DNA of 64,000 nt from Acanthochlamys bracteata (taxonomy: Eukaryota; Streptophyta; Magnoliopsida; Pandanales; Velloziaceae), in contig CM034126.1 in the NCBI GenBank assembly GCA_019914995.1, positions 377,001 to 441,000 on the forward strand, given 5' to 3'. Shown here piece by piece: positions 35,552 to 48,922 of this stretch. Numbering within the stretch: the stretch's first letter is position 1; each line of letters starts with the position of its first letter. The translations under genes and the position numbers were made by a program. The notes beneath the pieces were generated by a model. It was given only the letters and a program-made list of their open reading frames with translations. It made no database searches and was not told the origin of the DNA.

Positions 35552-38500
35552 TGCAACCCTTTTAAATTTCTGAGAGTACTCAATCTTCTGACTATTTACT
35601 TATAGGTGGCAAACCCTAGAGTAGCAAAATATAAATAACCCAGAAAAGGAAATATAAACAGATCTCAGATTTCTGGCTCCTTTAGTTAAAGAGAAATCAT
35701 CTTCTAATCTTTATCAGTGCACCACCATGGAACAATTAAAAAGATAATCTTGGATGTGATGAACAAGAACTTCAGAGATCTGGATTTTCACTAATTTTGA
35801 AACCAGAAGCAAAAGGAGAATAAGATGCACTAGAAGAGAAAAGAATAACACATAGGGCAATGATTGAAAAGAACAAGAAATAGAATAGAACAGAAACCAG
35901 GATCTAGACAAGAAGTGTTCTGGCTTCTTCTGGGAACAATGGTTAAACCCGAAAGAGACTTACTTAGGAAACAAAGTACAACACGAGAAAGCAAAAGCAA
36001 ACAAAAATATGTTCGATGATGGTGAAGATGATGTCGGGGGTTGCTTGTAGTGGTTGCTAAAATGAGAAGTATCGGGAAAGTAAGGTTTGCAACAGATGCT
36101 CAGGAAGGAGATATTGATTCTCACAATCTGCTCTTCCGTGCAGAGATTGAAGTTTAGATTGAAGATCTTGTGGTTGCATTTATTTCCCACCATAAAACTC
36201 TCTGCTTGGTTGTTCTGCTTTAATACCACAATAAAGAAAGTTCATATTCAACAACCAAACGCTGCTTTTATTCTTTCAATACCAACAAGCTCAACAAAAC
36301 CCTCGCTACATATCATGGTATCTATCTTATGGTTATTTAATTTGAAGGAAACTTATATATAATTCTGTGAGTTGTTTGTTCCAAATCCAGAACAGATTGA
36401 GGTGATCAGTCAAAGGTTGTCATCTCATGAAAACGATTAATTCGAGGTTGCTATAGTGCTTGAATACCAAAGTTTAAATCCAATGCAATAAAAAAAACAT
36501 AGTAACATAGCCTAAAAAAGTGGCATCAGGAGCTCCCACTATGTTAGAGGATAATATTGAAACCAACAGAAGAAACAATTCGATAGTTTTATAGTTACAC
36601 CTTCTTTCCTTGAAAAGGACTAATTTTATGGTTACCATGCAAAAGCAATGGGAACGAGAAACTAATTGTTTAAACTGTTATTGGTACTAGCTTTAATCCA
36701 TTCATTTCCTACTATTAATTAAAGTCAAATTTGGAGAATGAGCTATATGATTACGTCTAATCACTATTAGAAAAATGATCAAACATAAACTCACACTCTT
36801 TTACATGGAGAATCTGTTGCTATTATTTTGCAGCTGCCAAGAGGAGTTGGGCAATGCTAAAATCATGCCTTCCCAACTAACATTTTCAAATTTGAGTTTC
36901 GGAATTGTAGACACTTTATTAATTAACAGACTTTGACATTCTAGATGATTAGGATTAGAGAACATTTACTGATAATGAAGAACATTGCTCAGGTGGACGG
37001 AAAATGGATACCACATATGTCATACCATACAAAATTGTACTGGATTTAACATAGGTACTGTGTGTTTATTTTATTGGCCTAATTGTAGCTGCTTTCCTAT
37101 CTAATCTCACTCTAAGTTCTAACTACAGTTCATCTCTCAGTTCTTAGTTGCATCTACAATGTATAAAAAAAATGAATGTCAATGTTACCTCTAGGTCGAA
37201 ATGAAAGGAATTGGAAACACAACAGGATCTATTTATATCCCTCCTTTTGTCACTTTCCCCAATAGGACAGCAATATTAATGACAATAAATGCCAATTAAT
37301 TTCCAACTTATCTCTTAGAAGCTAATATGGATAGGATATAACCAAAGGAAAGGCAACCAAGATTAAGTTACCATAACACACGATGCATATTTTTACGAAT
37401 CTACTACAACAGAACTTGCGTCAAAACAAGTGTAAACTAAAATACAAAGGTTACAATCTTGTGCTCGTATAAAGTTCATCTAGACATCCTCTTTATTTAC
37501 AGATTAGACCAAAGTTGGATTAAGTTTTTGGAATTATATTTTGTTGAAATCCAAAATTCCTAGTGCAAAATTATTCATTGCTGAAACTGCATATTATATT
37601 TTCTCCAACAAGGTTTACACAAATAAAATTACCAGGCAGGTCGTATGTTGAACTGGCCATCTAGAATGTTGAGTTGCTGACAAGTTGGTGACTAGGGTTC
37701 TATCTGCAAGGCATCTCTCAAGTCCAGTTACTATTTTATCTCGATCTCCCACTTCTATATCTAAATAAAAGAAGATCACCTGTCCAAATTCTAGTTAACC
37801 AAAAAACTATTATCTCAAAACAAATGTTCTGTAACTTCAGATCAGGAGTTTATTAGTGCTGTGGACTGATTGAGGTGGGCTCAAATTTTTGGCACATCTG
37901 ACAAATTGCCAAGCTTCTGCCCCATTCAGGATTGAAAAGTGAAGTCCAAACTACAGTCACAAAACTTCTGCTTGTTCCATTAAATGAATTCAAATGGTGA
38001 AGGAGAAGGAGGAACAATTAACTCTGATGACTTGCAAATATGCATCTTCAAATTCATTATAGTTTTTCTTTTCATAAATGAAACAGGAAGAAATGACACT
38101 AAAGGGCAAGACAGAAACATAACCACTTGGTGTAGCTTGCGTGCGTGGAAACTCTTATCAATTCCCCTTCACTAGACAAACATCCAAATGTGTGGGTTTT
38201 CATGGCCTCTGAACCTTACGAGATAAATCTATTTATGTTATCTATGATGAATATAACATTATAATTCTAGTAACATTATTCCCTAGGGAAGTTCTTCTGT
38301 TTCCAATTAAGCTACAATTTATAGTCTGAAACAACTTTGGTTAGCATTACAAATAGCAAGAGTATTATCATAAAGTACTCTACTCTCAATAGATTATGTT
38401 ATCCATCAAAATTTGGGAAGTTACCTGTACTGTTCACCTACGTAATCAGATAGTGAAAGCTTCTTAGCTGTAAGGAAGTTTCTTTGCACGGCATTGTTTA

Positions 38501-40058
38501 GCATTGTATACCTTAAACTTCTACAGGAATTTATTGGATTTGGACTACTTAGACAACAAGTCTTTTTAACAAACTAAGGTTCTACACATACAAGTAATCA
38601 TTGTATTCAAAACTTCAAGGCTACAGGGATGCGAATTTAAGGTAGATTTCCACATTTAAGCCTTTAGGCTATCTATAGGAATCAGATGTTCAATGACAGC
38701 CGATTCAAGATTTCAATACCGAATTAGAGGTTGGTAGCAAAATATCCTCACTTACATATATGATTTCAGTTCTTGTACAAACGCCCAAGGTTCAATTAGT
38801 GATCTACACCTACAATAAATTGTCAATTCTCAACTAGATGCATTATGTCCCTGTTCTATTAGGTAATATAGAGACACTTCAAAAACATGAAACGTTAAAA
38901 ACATCGCAATTTGGCATAACAAATCCCTCCAGTGATCCCTAAATTCATATCAACGTAAACACAGCACCCTACAAACTTGAAACGAAAGCATAAATTCTAA
39001 CCATACGCAGCTAAATGTATGAAAATTTTCATCGAAGAAGACAATTGAAGGAATTGAGATAGAAATTTACTTGAAAATTATTTTCATGATCATTGAGATA
39101 ACAGCGGCGTTGGATATGCTGCTGTGCCGCTGCAGATCTCCATGCTTCGATCAACTCATGCTGCCCGTTAAACAGCTGCATTAGATTCGCCGGACACCGA
39201 CCGTTGAGCTCGACCTGTAGTAGTAGTGGAGTTTGTAGTATTTTGCAAGAAAATTCACAACAAAAGAAAATGTAAATATTTTCTAAGGGTGCTTTTACCA
39301 ACAATTTTAACTAATTCTTTTTTTTCCAAAAACTTCACTTTAAATTCACTATCAAAATAAAAGAAAAACAAAACTCAATTTTTTCTACCAAAAATTTTAT
39401 TTTTTAAATTCAAATTTTAATACTAAAAAATTATACTAAACTCACTTTTAATAATACGATAATAAATTTGAACTTATTTTTCTAACTTTATTTTTTAAAT
39501 GATTCTTATTTAGAAACTCGATTCTAAAAATTCAATTAAGAAAAAAATACGCTCTTAGAATTACCATTTTGGCTCAATAAAAAGTAATAAAAAATTAATA
39601 GAATCAAAAGTTTCATCAATTAATTAATGAGTTATTTGAAAAAATAATTATAGTATAGAAATTATTTATTAAAAAATATAAAATATTCTTTTACTTGAAT
39701 TTGTACATATTCTACTGATTAACTTGTACATAGTTATGCAAAATCTCTATAGCTGAAAGCCTTAAAGATTTGTTTCTTTCTTAGTAAATAACTTTGAAAA
39801 TAACTTTTTTACCAAAATTTACTTTCTCAGTTCTTTTTATATTTATTTTTATAAATTTATTTTTACAAACTGACTTTTAATAATTATTTTTTAAATTTTA
39901 TTTTTTAAAAATTCACTTTCAAATAAGTAAAATACGCACTAAACATGATTAAATTTAAATGATAAAGAAAAAAAGTTGAAATAAGTATCAGGTTGATAAT
40001 AACAATAATAAAGCCTGTACATGTTTGGCTTATAATGCCATAATCCCGAAACATTTTA
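35552..40058. other. Long non-coding region upstream of the bHLH gene
   Basis: About 4.5 kb with no complete gene. The part next to 35552 should hold the bHLH leader, a possible leader intron and the promoter. From 36240 to 39000 the sequence is single-copy in appearance, of mixed composition, with only short chance frames. 39029-39230 is more GC-rich and coding-like (separate entry). 39288-39560 looks like another inverted-ended AT-rich element (left AAGGGTGCTTTTACC, right AAATACGCTCTTA). From there to 40058 the DNA is AT-rich. Confidence 0.5.
39060..39230 (-). other. Unassigned coding-like island (possible exon or gene fragment)
   Basis: On the minus strand an open frame reads NLMQLFNGQHELIEAWRSAA then AQQHIQRRCYLNDHENNFQ. 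It is preceded by a CAG (in CTACAG) and followed by GTAAATTTC, like an internal exon. Its base composition stands out from the AT-rich surroundings. I do not recognise the protein. It could be a first exon of an unannotated transcript, a relic, or chance. Confidence 0.25.
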
Positions 40059-40303
40059 GGGCGTGTTTTAAGATGCAAAAAAATAAATTTTGCAGAACTA
40101 AATTTTATAAAAACAAAATTCTCTGAAATATGGATTGAAAGTGAATTTAATTTTTATATATTAATTTATATTTAAAAGTGGAAGTAAAAAGTAAATTGTA
40201 AAAATTAAAGTTATAAATTTCTAAATAGTAAAATAAAAACAGAAATTTTGAAACTCTAAATCTAACGAAAGAAAGTAAAATTTCTAAATTTTGAAACATG
40301 CCC
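40059..40303. mobile_element. Tourist-like MITE
   Basis: A 245-bp AT-rich element with inverted ends: GGGCGTGTTTTAAGATGC on the left and the inverse GGGCATGTTTCAAAATTT on the right. It is flanked by TTA on both sides (40056-40058 and 40304-40306). TTA duplications with short G/C-rich tips are typical of PIF/Harbinger-derived Tourist MITEs. No coding capacity. Confidence 0.75.
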
Positions 40304-40609
40304 TTAGCTTTATACTATAATATTCTCAGTGCATTAATATTTGCTTCTATAGACATGGCAAACATGGAGCTTGATAACGGTAATGAAGCTGGAAAAAAGG
40401 AAACTTCTTAGGGAAACCTGTTTTCAAAAAGGTATATACTCGTGCGAGCAATTTATACAAGCAAGCAACCGGAACAAAGCCTGCCTTGTTTAACATTACA
40501 CAAGCTCGTGGAGTAGAGAAGCTTCTTCCCTTTCTCATTGCAATCCATTACCGTAGATAGCTTTATCCACAGATACTTCGAAGAAACAAAGTGAAACTAG
40601 GAACCTGAC

Positions 40610-42384
40610 TCACTGTTGCTCTCTCCAAATGCGACCGGTTACTCGCAGCTTCAGTTCCTGCCCACTGCCACCAGAGAAGAAGAGAGCCATGTTACGATGG
40701 ATCACCAGTCCATCATAGCTGTCTCGTACTTTCCTGTGATCATCCCTGATGCTCCTAGGGATACCTTGCCAAATCAATTTTCGGCCATTGCCCCCCACTT
40801 CCAGGCTGTAACTAAAGTTCTTTGCCTCCTCGTCCTCACCCATGAATCTCAAGAATGCCATGTAGACTGGAGCCATCCCTAAGACGAAGGCCTCAAAGTG
40901 GAGACAGAAATATTGTCCATAGCAATTGAAAACCTACCAAAATTTTTGAAGAAAATAAATAAATTATGAAACTTGAAATCTAGCAAGGGTCAGAGACCTA
41001 GCAAAACTAAGCACGATGACATGATTGAAGTTCCTGGAAAAGGATGATATAATATCTATCTAGCGTGAGCACTTTTCGTTGATCAACTTCTACGAACGCT
41101 GGACTAAATCCATGAAGACAAAACTATAAGCTGACAGAAAACATGATGTATTATCTATGATGAAAGAGCCTTTTATCATCAACAATGGAAGTTCAGGTGC
41201 GTGGTATGAGGAAGAAGAATGACTTACGGTGAGCATCCATGTAGCATTCTCAACTTCGTGGGGGTTGGACTTCACATACCGATGGTTAAAGGTGCAGCCG
41301 TCATGCATGTCCACTTTATGGTCATCCCTTAAATGTGTTACAAGTGTTGGTATATCACCTGTTACCAAGCACTCTGATCCTGCATATGGACAATTATATG
41401 GTCTGAACTTGCAGAGCTGCTCATGCTTCAACTTGGCATAATAAGGAAATATCTCCGAGCAACCCAAGTTTTGATATCTGCAGGGAAGCTCCAATGACTC
41501 TGCCACCTTTTCAAGAGCCAAGCACCTAATGTTACCCAGCTCAAGACGACATGTCGGGCAATGATTATGAACTTTGGACTTGCAACTTGAGCAGAGTGTA
41601 TGCCCATTTGGACACTGTCAAAAGGATGAAGCAAATATCCATAATAACCATTTATTCGTCTAAAGCATAAATTCACATGGGTTTGCCTACAGCATGACTA
41701 AACTCCTAACAATCCATGCCAAATCTAGAAAAAAATCGTCCAAACAAAGAGTAGGAACAAAAAGGCAATATTGAGACAGGAAAAAGCAAAGCCAAAACAT
41801 AAATCCTGCTCCGAAATGTGAACTGACTGAGCAAGCACACACAAACAATAATAACGTAAGCACCCAAAGAAAACATTTGCACTTCCAACGGAGCTGGATG
41901 GTTGACTTTAATGCAAAGACCATAACTAGGACTTTATAGATAAATCCTTTATAGAAACTATTTGCTGATTAGCAAAAGTAATTGATGTGATAAGTGGAAA
42001 TTCAAAAGAAGTTTGTGGTTCTATAGAAATTGGAATTTGGAAGTAACCCGCCACTCCCACCTTATTAAAAGCTACTCCAAGTGCCACCTACATTGCAAAC
42101 TACCAAAGATGTTCAAGTTACCAAGCACTCATAGGACAAGAAAAATGGATTGTTCATCTATGAGTAAGTACCTGGTGTATGGGAGGATACATCAAACTAG
42201 TACAGACTGGGCACTCAAGGAGTTCGTGTACACTACTTGCAGATGACATGCCAGTTTTAGCGACAGTAGAAGACTTACTGCTCTGCACATTCTCAACCAT
42301 ATTGCTTGCTACAGATAATTCCCCATCTGCAGCTCGACACTCAATTATCTCCATACAAACATTTTCTCGGGGGAGCCAGGCCAT
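40610..42384 (-). CDS. SINA-type RING E3 ubiquitin ligase (SINAT family)
   Basis: Ubiquitin ligase of the Seven-in-absentia family, which dimerises through its C-terminal half. Exons: 42384-42172, 41614-41228 and 40933-40610, giving 307 aa in frame. The RING finger spans the first intron: VHELLECPVCTSLMYPPIHQ, then CPNGHTLCSSCKSKVHNHCPTC. The SIAH zinc finger follows (SLELPCRYQNLGCSEIFPY, HEQLCKFRPYNCPY), and the substrate-binding domain fills the last 150 residues (GRKLIWQGIPRSIRDDHRKV, ELKLRVTGRIW). The second start, MEIIECRAADGE at 42351, is also plausible. A 5'-untranslated exon with a donor (CTAAG|GTTTAT) near 43750 suggests a leader intron of about 1.3 kb. Arabidopsis relatives SINAT1-5 target factors in light, hormone and autophagy signalling; the target here is unknown. 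Confidence 0.93.
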
Positions 42385-43990
42385 ATCAATGATTTCTCTC
42401 TACAACCCCTCTTACAATTCACACTCAATGCAATGACTAATCAAAGCAAAGCAGTGATCCTAATTCAAGAGAGTCATTAACTTCTTATAGACGGAGTCAC
42501 AGACACTTTCTGGCAGCAAAATAGAAACTGGTTCAAGAATCATGCACAAAAACAAGGCTCCATAACAGGGGCTTTGTTAGTACCCTGAGGAAAAAGGGCC
42601 ATAGTTAAAAGTCTATGACACCAAATGTTAATTGATGTCACTAGAAAGAGCATTGGATAAGAATCATCAATGAGCACATGCCATAACAAAGTTGCTTCAA
42701 GAGTTCTATGATGTATAAGTGATCAACAACTACAAACATAAAAGGCCCTAAATGCTCAGCTCAACATACACCACATAGCCATTTCAAACTTAAGGCCTCC
42801 ACTAAACTCACAAAGTAAAAACAAAGGCACAGCATTAAACTTTCACATTATGAAGAACTAAGTGGGGTTACCCTAGCTGCTTTTTTTTAAAGAAACAACA
42901 AAAGGGCTTCAATTAATCATGCAAACCCACATCCAATGCCCAAATCATCAACCAAGGATCCCACCCACATAACACCATGTAAAACCTCAAAGCACAAAGT
43001 TTTTCATATAAGTTGAACAAAATCACATTGATTAACTAACAAGGGTTTCAAATGGAAGAACAAATTCTTCAAGCCTATCCACTATCATAGCAAATTGCGA
43101 AGAAATAAATTTGCTGAACAGATTAGAATCGACAAGACTATAGGCAATTACCTATATAGAGTCCAGAACAAAGTATTGCAACAGTTTCCTCAAGTTAAAA
43201 TAAATTGTGAAGAGCTTTCTGTGGTCAAAGATACAATTTTCCAGTAACTACTTACCAATTGAACTTTCCAACTCATAGGTAAACTTAAGAAGCATAAGAG
43301 AACCAAGCACAAAACAATGTAGTACTAGTACTACTATGAATAATAATAATAATAATAATACGCAACTATGACTGCAGATTTTCCTGTATTGTTAACTACC
43401 CAATAACGTTTGAAATTTCAAAACCCCAACCTCATCCGAAGCTGTTTACAGAAACCACTAATCCAGAAACACGGATCACGAAGTTTCACATACAACTCAA
43501 AAACCAAATGACAAAAACGTATAGCCCAGGCGTTCTAAAACTCAACATTAATCAGTAAAAACATTTAAAATTTCAAATTTCCACAGATAATTCAGAAATC
43601 ATAAATAGAAACAAAAGGCAACCGTACCATAGACCCCATAGATCATTACAATCGCAACAAAAATTCAACAAAAAATCCTACAAATTCCAAACGGATCACA
43701 TTAAAACAGATCAAGAGAACAAAATTCCAGAAATAAATAAATAAATAAACCTTAGACAGGAATCAAAGAAAGAAGAGAGGAGCGAGTTGGTGAACGAATC
43801 GCAGTCGTTGATCGGAGCAGAGAGACCGAGTCTTGTTGATGATGAATCGGAAAGGAAGTGGAAAGAATTTCTAGTTTGGATTCAGACCAATACTATCCAC
43901 CGACTCCACGCTGTCTATTTCTGGTCTGTTGCTGCTGTTTCATATAATAGAGTGGCAATTCTGATGATTCCGTAGATTTTAAATTAAATT
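42385..43990 (-). other. Probable leader intron and leader exon of the SINA-type gene
   Basis: No coding frame. A CT-rich leader-like segment (minus-strand view) at about 43755-43850 ends in a GT donor near 43750. Simple repeats lie nearby: (AAT)n at about 43339-43360 and (AAAT)n at about 43733-43750. The rest is ordinary AT-rich intron-like sequence. Confidence 0.45.
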
Positions 43991-46178
43991 ATATAATAAT
44001 TAAATCAAAATTATTTATAATTAAATTTATTTATTTTAGATATTAAAATTATTAAATTTAATTTAATATATTTAATAATTATATAAAATTTAAATCGATC
44101 TTTTTATAATTAAAATAAAAATTATAATATTAATTTTTAATAATAACATATAAAATATTAATTATAATATATTAAAAAATATTAATTTGGTAAAATTTAT
44201 AAATTAAATAAAAATTAATTAAATTATAATAAATTAAATATATATATTAAATTCAAATTATATACTATTATTTAATATATTTTAATTATTAAATAATATA
44301 TATTATATATAATTATATAGATTAAAAAGATTTATTTTGGATCAATTAAAATGATCAAATTTGTTTAGTTTTTTCGGACCAATCTAAATCTTATAAAAGC
44401 TTGACTCGAACACAATTTTATTATTCCTTACTTTCATTTTATTATTATTAGTATTATTTATTTTTCAAACTATTTGCATTATCAGCACTCTTATAAATAC
44501 AATAACCCAGCTTAGTTTAGTGCGAGCGTTGTGATCAGAGTATAATTTACAAATTGGAAGCTTCATCTTACAATATTCTATTTTGAATTGCTTGTAAAAT
44601 TTTGTATACTCCTCCGCCAGCGGCATTCATCGGTGGCAAGTCTACAATCAGGAGAAAGTCTTTTAACTACAGTGTGTTTCTTTTATTTTAAAGTGAATAA
44701 ATTTTAAAGTAAAACAATAAAAACCAATGAATTTTAAATCAAAGGACTAGTAATTTCATCAATGAAAAATAGATCCATTCAGATAAGTGGAAGAAACGGA
44801 TTAATGAAATAAATAGTCTGTGTTATAAGAAAATTTTTTGACGACTATTAAACAAAATCATGAAATGAAAACAGATCAATGAAAAGCATATGTTTCAAAA
44901 AAGAATTTTCAGATCCATGCATCAATTCTGTGTTTCAAAAAGAGCAATAATGAAATAGTATAAAATAACACAAAAAAAATCATCACAGCTACGAAAGGGA
45001 ACGAATTTCACTCCGCAGAAACTCACTCACTGAACTTGCACAGAAGATCGCACGAATTTACAGTAGAGAGTGAACGTGCAGCAGCTTGGAAAAAAAAAAA
45101 ATTTTGCGAAAATGATAGAATTAGAGTTCGATAGAGAACTTGATATAGTAACGAGAAGTTATAGTTCTCAGATCTATGTACAATTTAAAAATGTGAATCT
45201 TAGAAATTCTAAATTAGACAGAAAAATTAGAGTTTTGGAGAACTAAATATTTAGGTGCATTTGAAATTACTTTTTTCACGTTCTACAAAAATATTTTTAT
45301 TTTACATTTAAAAAAAAAATTATAATATTTTATAAAATTTATTTAAAATTTAAAATATAAAAAAGTTTTACGTAGTAAAATTTTATTATTTATTTATTTT
45401 TATTAAACTTTTTAAATCAAAAAATAAAACTTATTTTTTAAAAATAGAATAAAATTATATTTCGTTTAAGAAAAAATTAGACATGTCAATATGGTTGTAC
45501 ACATGTTTCCTTTACTAAACTGAATGATATTATTAGCACATTACTAATTTTCTAAACAAGTATTTGGACCACTCATCATTTAGTTTTTATACCCAATCTT
45601 TTAAGAGTGTATTTTTTTGAACTGAAATAAATTATTAAAAAATGAGTTAATATAAATATTATAAATATTGTTGTTTGAGTGAATTGAGCGATTTTACAAA
45701 ATAAAGTGAGTTGTTATGATGAAATTAACACACCCTAAGCATGTCGAACAAATTGACATTTCTTCCCTTGCAGACTTTCTACATTTTAAATTCCTTTGAT
45801 CTCCTACTATTACCATTTCAGTATCTCCGAGGATTTTATTATAGAAATATAATCTTGTATAGTCTATGTTGTAATTTTAGTTTTAGGTGTTCTATTTTGC
45901 GAAATAAGCTCTATAAATTTCATTGCCTCAGCCCGTTGTCTTCCCGCCGTCCTCCCGTGTTCTCTCTTTTGGAGCCCACAATCTCTCTACTGGGTCGGGC
46001 CCACCTCGCCTTCCTTCTTCCTTCCACTCGTTCTCTCCTCTCCATCTCTCTTTATTTTCTTCTTCTTCTTTTTACCCAGATTCATTTTCTCAATTTTTTC
46101 TCTGTTTTTTTTTGTTTATCTTCAATCTCTCTCTCGCTCTCTCTCTGTGCTGTTGTTGTTGTTGGTAGGAGTCAATCA
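43991..46178. other. AT-rich intergenic region and GTP cyclohydrolase leader
   Basis: 43975-44340 is extremely AT-rich with no defined ends. 45250-45480 is a MITE-like copy (separate entry). At 45603-45738 another AT-rich segment has inverted tips (AAGAGTGTATTTTT on the left, AACACACCCTAA on the right). 45920-46178 is the CT-rich leader of the next gene. No gene body is visible. Confidence 0.45.
45250..45480. repeat. AT-rich MITE-like element, copy D
   Basis: Left edge GGTGCATTTGAAATTACTTT resembles the GCGTTTGGNATTGC tip of copy C. The centre is A/T with the same TTTATTTATTTTTATTAAAC-like order. The right tip is degraded. Confidence 0.4.
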
Positions 46179-48922
46179 ATGGGAGCTTTGGATGAAGGAA
46201 GCTTCGGAGCTTGTTTGGATCTTGATTGTGAGGTCGAGCAAGAAGAGGTGGCTGACTTGTTAAATAGGTCTGTTGATGCCAAGTCGACTCGGGTGATCGA
46301 AGAAGCCGTCCGAGTCTTGCTTGAAGGACTCGGTGAAGACCCAGAACGAGACGGGCTCAAGAAGACACCCTATCGTGTCGCTAAGGCATTCGCAGATGCC
46401 ACTAAAGGTTAGAATTTTGGATTCATTTTTCTTTACTTTTGTTTTTTTTTAAGGAAAATATTTTATGGGTTTTATTTCATTTGTTGAATTTGAAGGAAAG
46501 TTTGGTCCTTTACCTATACGGGTTGGTGGTGGGACTGCTTTTGTTGGTGGTATACCCACCATGTGTTAATGTTTGGTTCTTTGAGACAAAGCATAGAATG
46601 ATTTTGTTAGTTGTCTTTTTTGGTTGGTAGTCTAAGGCGGCGCGAACCGTTTATCAATTTCTATGAAAAGAGAAAAAGTGAATCTAACTAAGATATTTAC
46701 CTTTTGCTTTATACTTCAAACATTTTTGCCTTGACATAGTTCTGCCGTCAAATTTGTTTGTGTTCTGCTTAGGCATCCCGAAGTGTAGCAAAGTTCATAT
46801 TGCCCAATCTTCACCAAAAAGAAAACTACCTTTTAGGAAATTAGACACAAGAATGACTTGTGGTAATTAGAAGAAGTGCTTAGTGCTTTGGTGCCCAGTC
46901 ATATAGGTCCTGTACTTCAGTGTAGCATGAATGAGGCTTGATTAGGTAGATCAATGTGTCACTTTCATTAGATAATTTTGGTCTTGAAGCATGCAAAGTG
47001 AGGGGTAATAGAAGGTTGAGATCAGCTGCATTAATATATGCATTGGTACTTGGGAATTGGATACTAAGGTGATAGAAATTTGTTTTATAATGTAAAGTGG
47101 TCCTTACTTAAGTGATTTGTTAATGATGATAAAGGTTTGATGAAATCCTTGTCAGTTATGACTTGATGGTATGTTGTTACCGCATCAGGTCATTGCCTTA
47201 GAATCGTAAGCAATAATGGTAAAGAGGACTCTCTTTTGTTAGATTATTTTGGAAAGTGAAAGAGTTCGTCATCATAACCATTTGTGGGAGAAGCATATAG
47301 GCATTAGAAAAGAAGCAAAAAAATTAGTATACCAGTGAGGACTTGGAGTTTCTTAATTACACAAACCTCAGGGAACTAGTATAAGATAAAATTTGAAGCT
47401 TGTCCTGTTAACAGGTCAATTTGCTGTAGTTGGAATCATTTATAGTTGGGTCATGAATAACTAATTTAGTGAAACTTGGAGGTTCTTATGATGTGTGGTT
47501 GATTTGGCCTTTAAAAGTGCATAGTTCAAGTGAATACTTAGGAAATTGATCAATTAGAGCACCTTTCCTTGTAATTTAGCTCAACTGAGCAGGCTGTCTA
47601 TGGATATGATACACATACTTATGGATGGAAGTTTCTTTTTTTGAAGGCAGTTCGTAGCGATGATCTTATGGAAGTTTTATTTCTTGGCTGCAGGTTATGC
47701 GCAAAATGTTGATGACATAGTGCAAGGAGCCCTATTTCCAGAAGCTGGTCTCGAGAATGGATTGGGACAAGCTGGAGGGGCAGGAGGCTTAGTTGTTGTC
47801 AGAGACATCAATCTCTTTTCCTACTGTGTCTCTTGCTTGCTTCCATTCCGTATCAGGTGCCATGTTGGCTATGTTCCTTCAAGAAAGAGAGTACTTGGTT
47901 TAAGCAAGCTCTCCAGGGTAGCAGAGATTTTTGCAAAAAGGTTTCAAGATCCACTAACTCTCGCAGATGAAGTTTGTTCTGCTCTGCACCAAGGCATTAG
48001 GCCAGCAGGTGTTGCTGTTGCTCTTCAGTGTTGGCATATTGGACTTCCGCAATCTCTAAACTGCAATTCACATTCAAAATGTCAATCTGAAACAGAAGGT
48101 TGGTTACAAGTTTCGGTCTGTTCAAGTTCTGGTGTCTTCAAGGATGAGAGAAGCTCCTCCTGGAATGATTTTTTGGCTCTGTTGAAGCTTAAAGGTATAA
48201 ACTTGGAAGCATGCTGTAAAAAACAAAACCTGGTCCAGTCATGGTGCCCGCTAAGGTCCATCGCAGTGCCTCTAAGCAACGGACACAGCAAAATAAACTC
48301 GCCACATGGGCGGGTCTCTCCTAAGAAAGAAGCTAGTCACTCTAAAATGGTCACAGCAGTTGCTTCAATACTGCAGTCATTGGGTGAAGATCCGTCTAGG
48401 AAAGAACTTGTTGGTACTCCATACCGCTTTGTTGAATGGATGATGAATTTCAGAAAGCCTTTTTTGGAAGCGAAGCTGAAGCTTTCAGATTCTCTGAGTA
48501 GTGGTTTTCATCAGAATTCTTCCGGAGAGTGCATCCAAGAACTTAACCTGCTATTCTGTTCCCAATGTGAGCACCATCTTCTTCCGTTTCATGGAGTGGC
48601 TCATATAGGGTACTATGCCAGGGAAGAAGGATGTAAGGGCATTGAAAGGTCAGCTTTACAGGCATTGGTCAGTGCTCGCAGCACAAGGCTCCAGGTACAG
48701 GAAAGATTAACGAGACAAATAGCAGAAGCGGTTTATTCGGTATCCAGAGAGGGTGTGATAGTGGTTGTCGAAGCTAACCATATCTGCATGGTTTCTAGAG
48801 GGATAGAAAAGATTGGCAGCAGCACAGCTACAATTGCCATAATGGGTCTGTTTTCAACTGATCCTACAGCCAAGGCAGAATTTTTGCGAAGAGTAGCAAA
48901 GACAAACAATTCAATAGGATGA
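46179..48922 (+). CDS. GTP cyclohydrolase I, plant tandem-domain form
   Basis: Converts GTP to 7,8-dihydroneopterin triphosphate, the first committed step of the folate pterin branch, in the cytosol. Two exons (46179-46407 and 47694-48922) with one 1.29-kb phase-1 intron give 485 aa. As in other plants there are two fused cyclohydrolase domains. Domain 1, residues about 45-220: GLGEDPERDGLKKTPYRVAK and GLSKLSRVAEIFAKRFQ are kept, but the zinc-site C-E-H-H motif has become CVSCLLPF. Domain 2, about 255-475, keeps CSQCEHHLLPFHG and HICMVSRGI, so the zinc ligands are present, while its QERLT helix is more altered. Neither half alone looks complete, matching the known plant enzyme. A chance in-frame upstream extension to 45741 was rejected. 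Confidence 0.95.

Noticed and set aside
43339..43360. (AAT)n microsatellite
   Set aside because: An ordinary simple repeat in a leader intron. Noted but not considered functional.
45741..46178. In-frame extension of the GTP cyclohydrolase frame to an upstream ATG (about 146 extra residues)
   Set aside because: The extension translates a CT-rich leader into Ser/Leu/Phe-rich sequence. The family start context (MGALDEGSF) fits position 46179.
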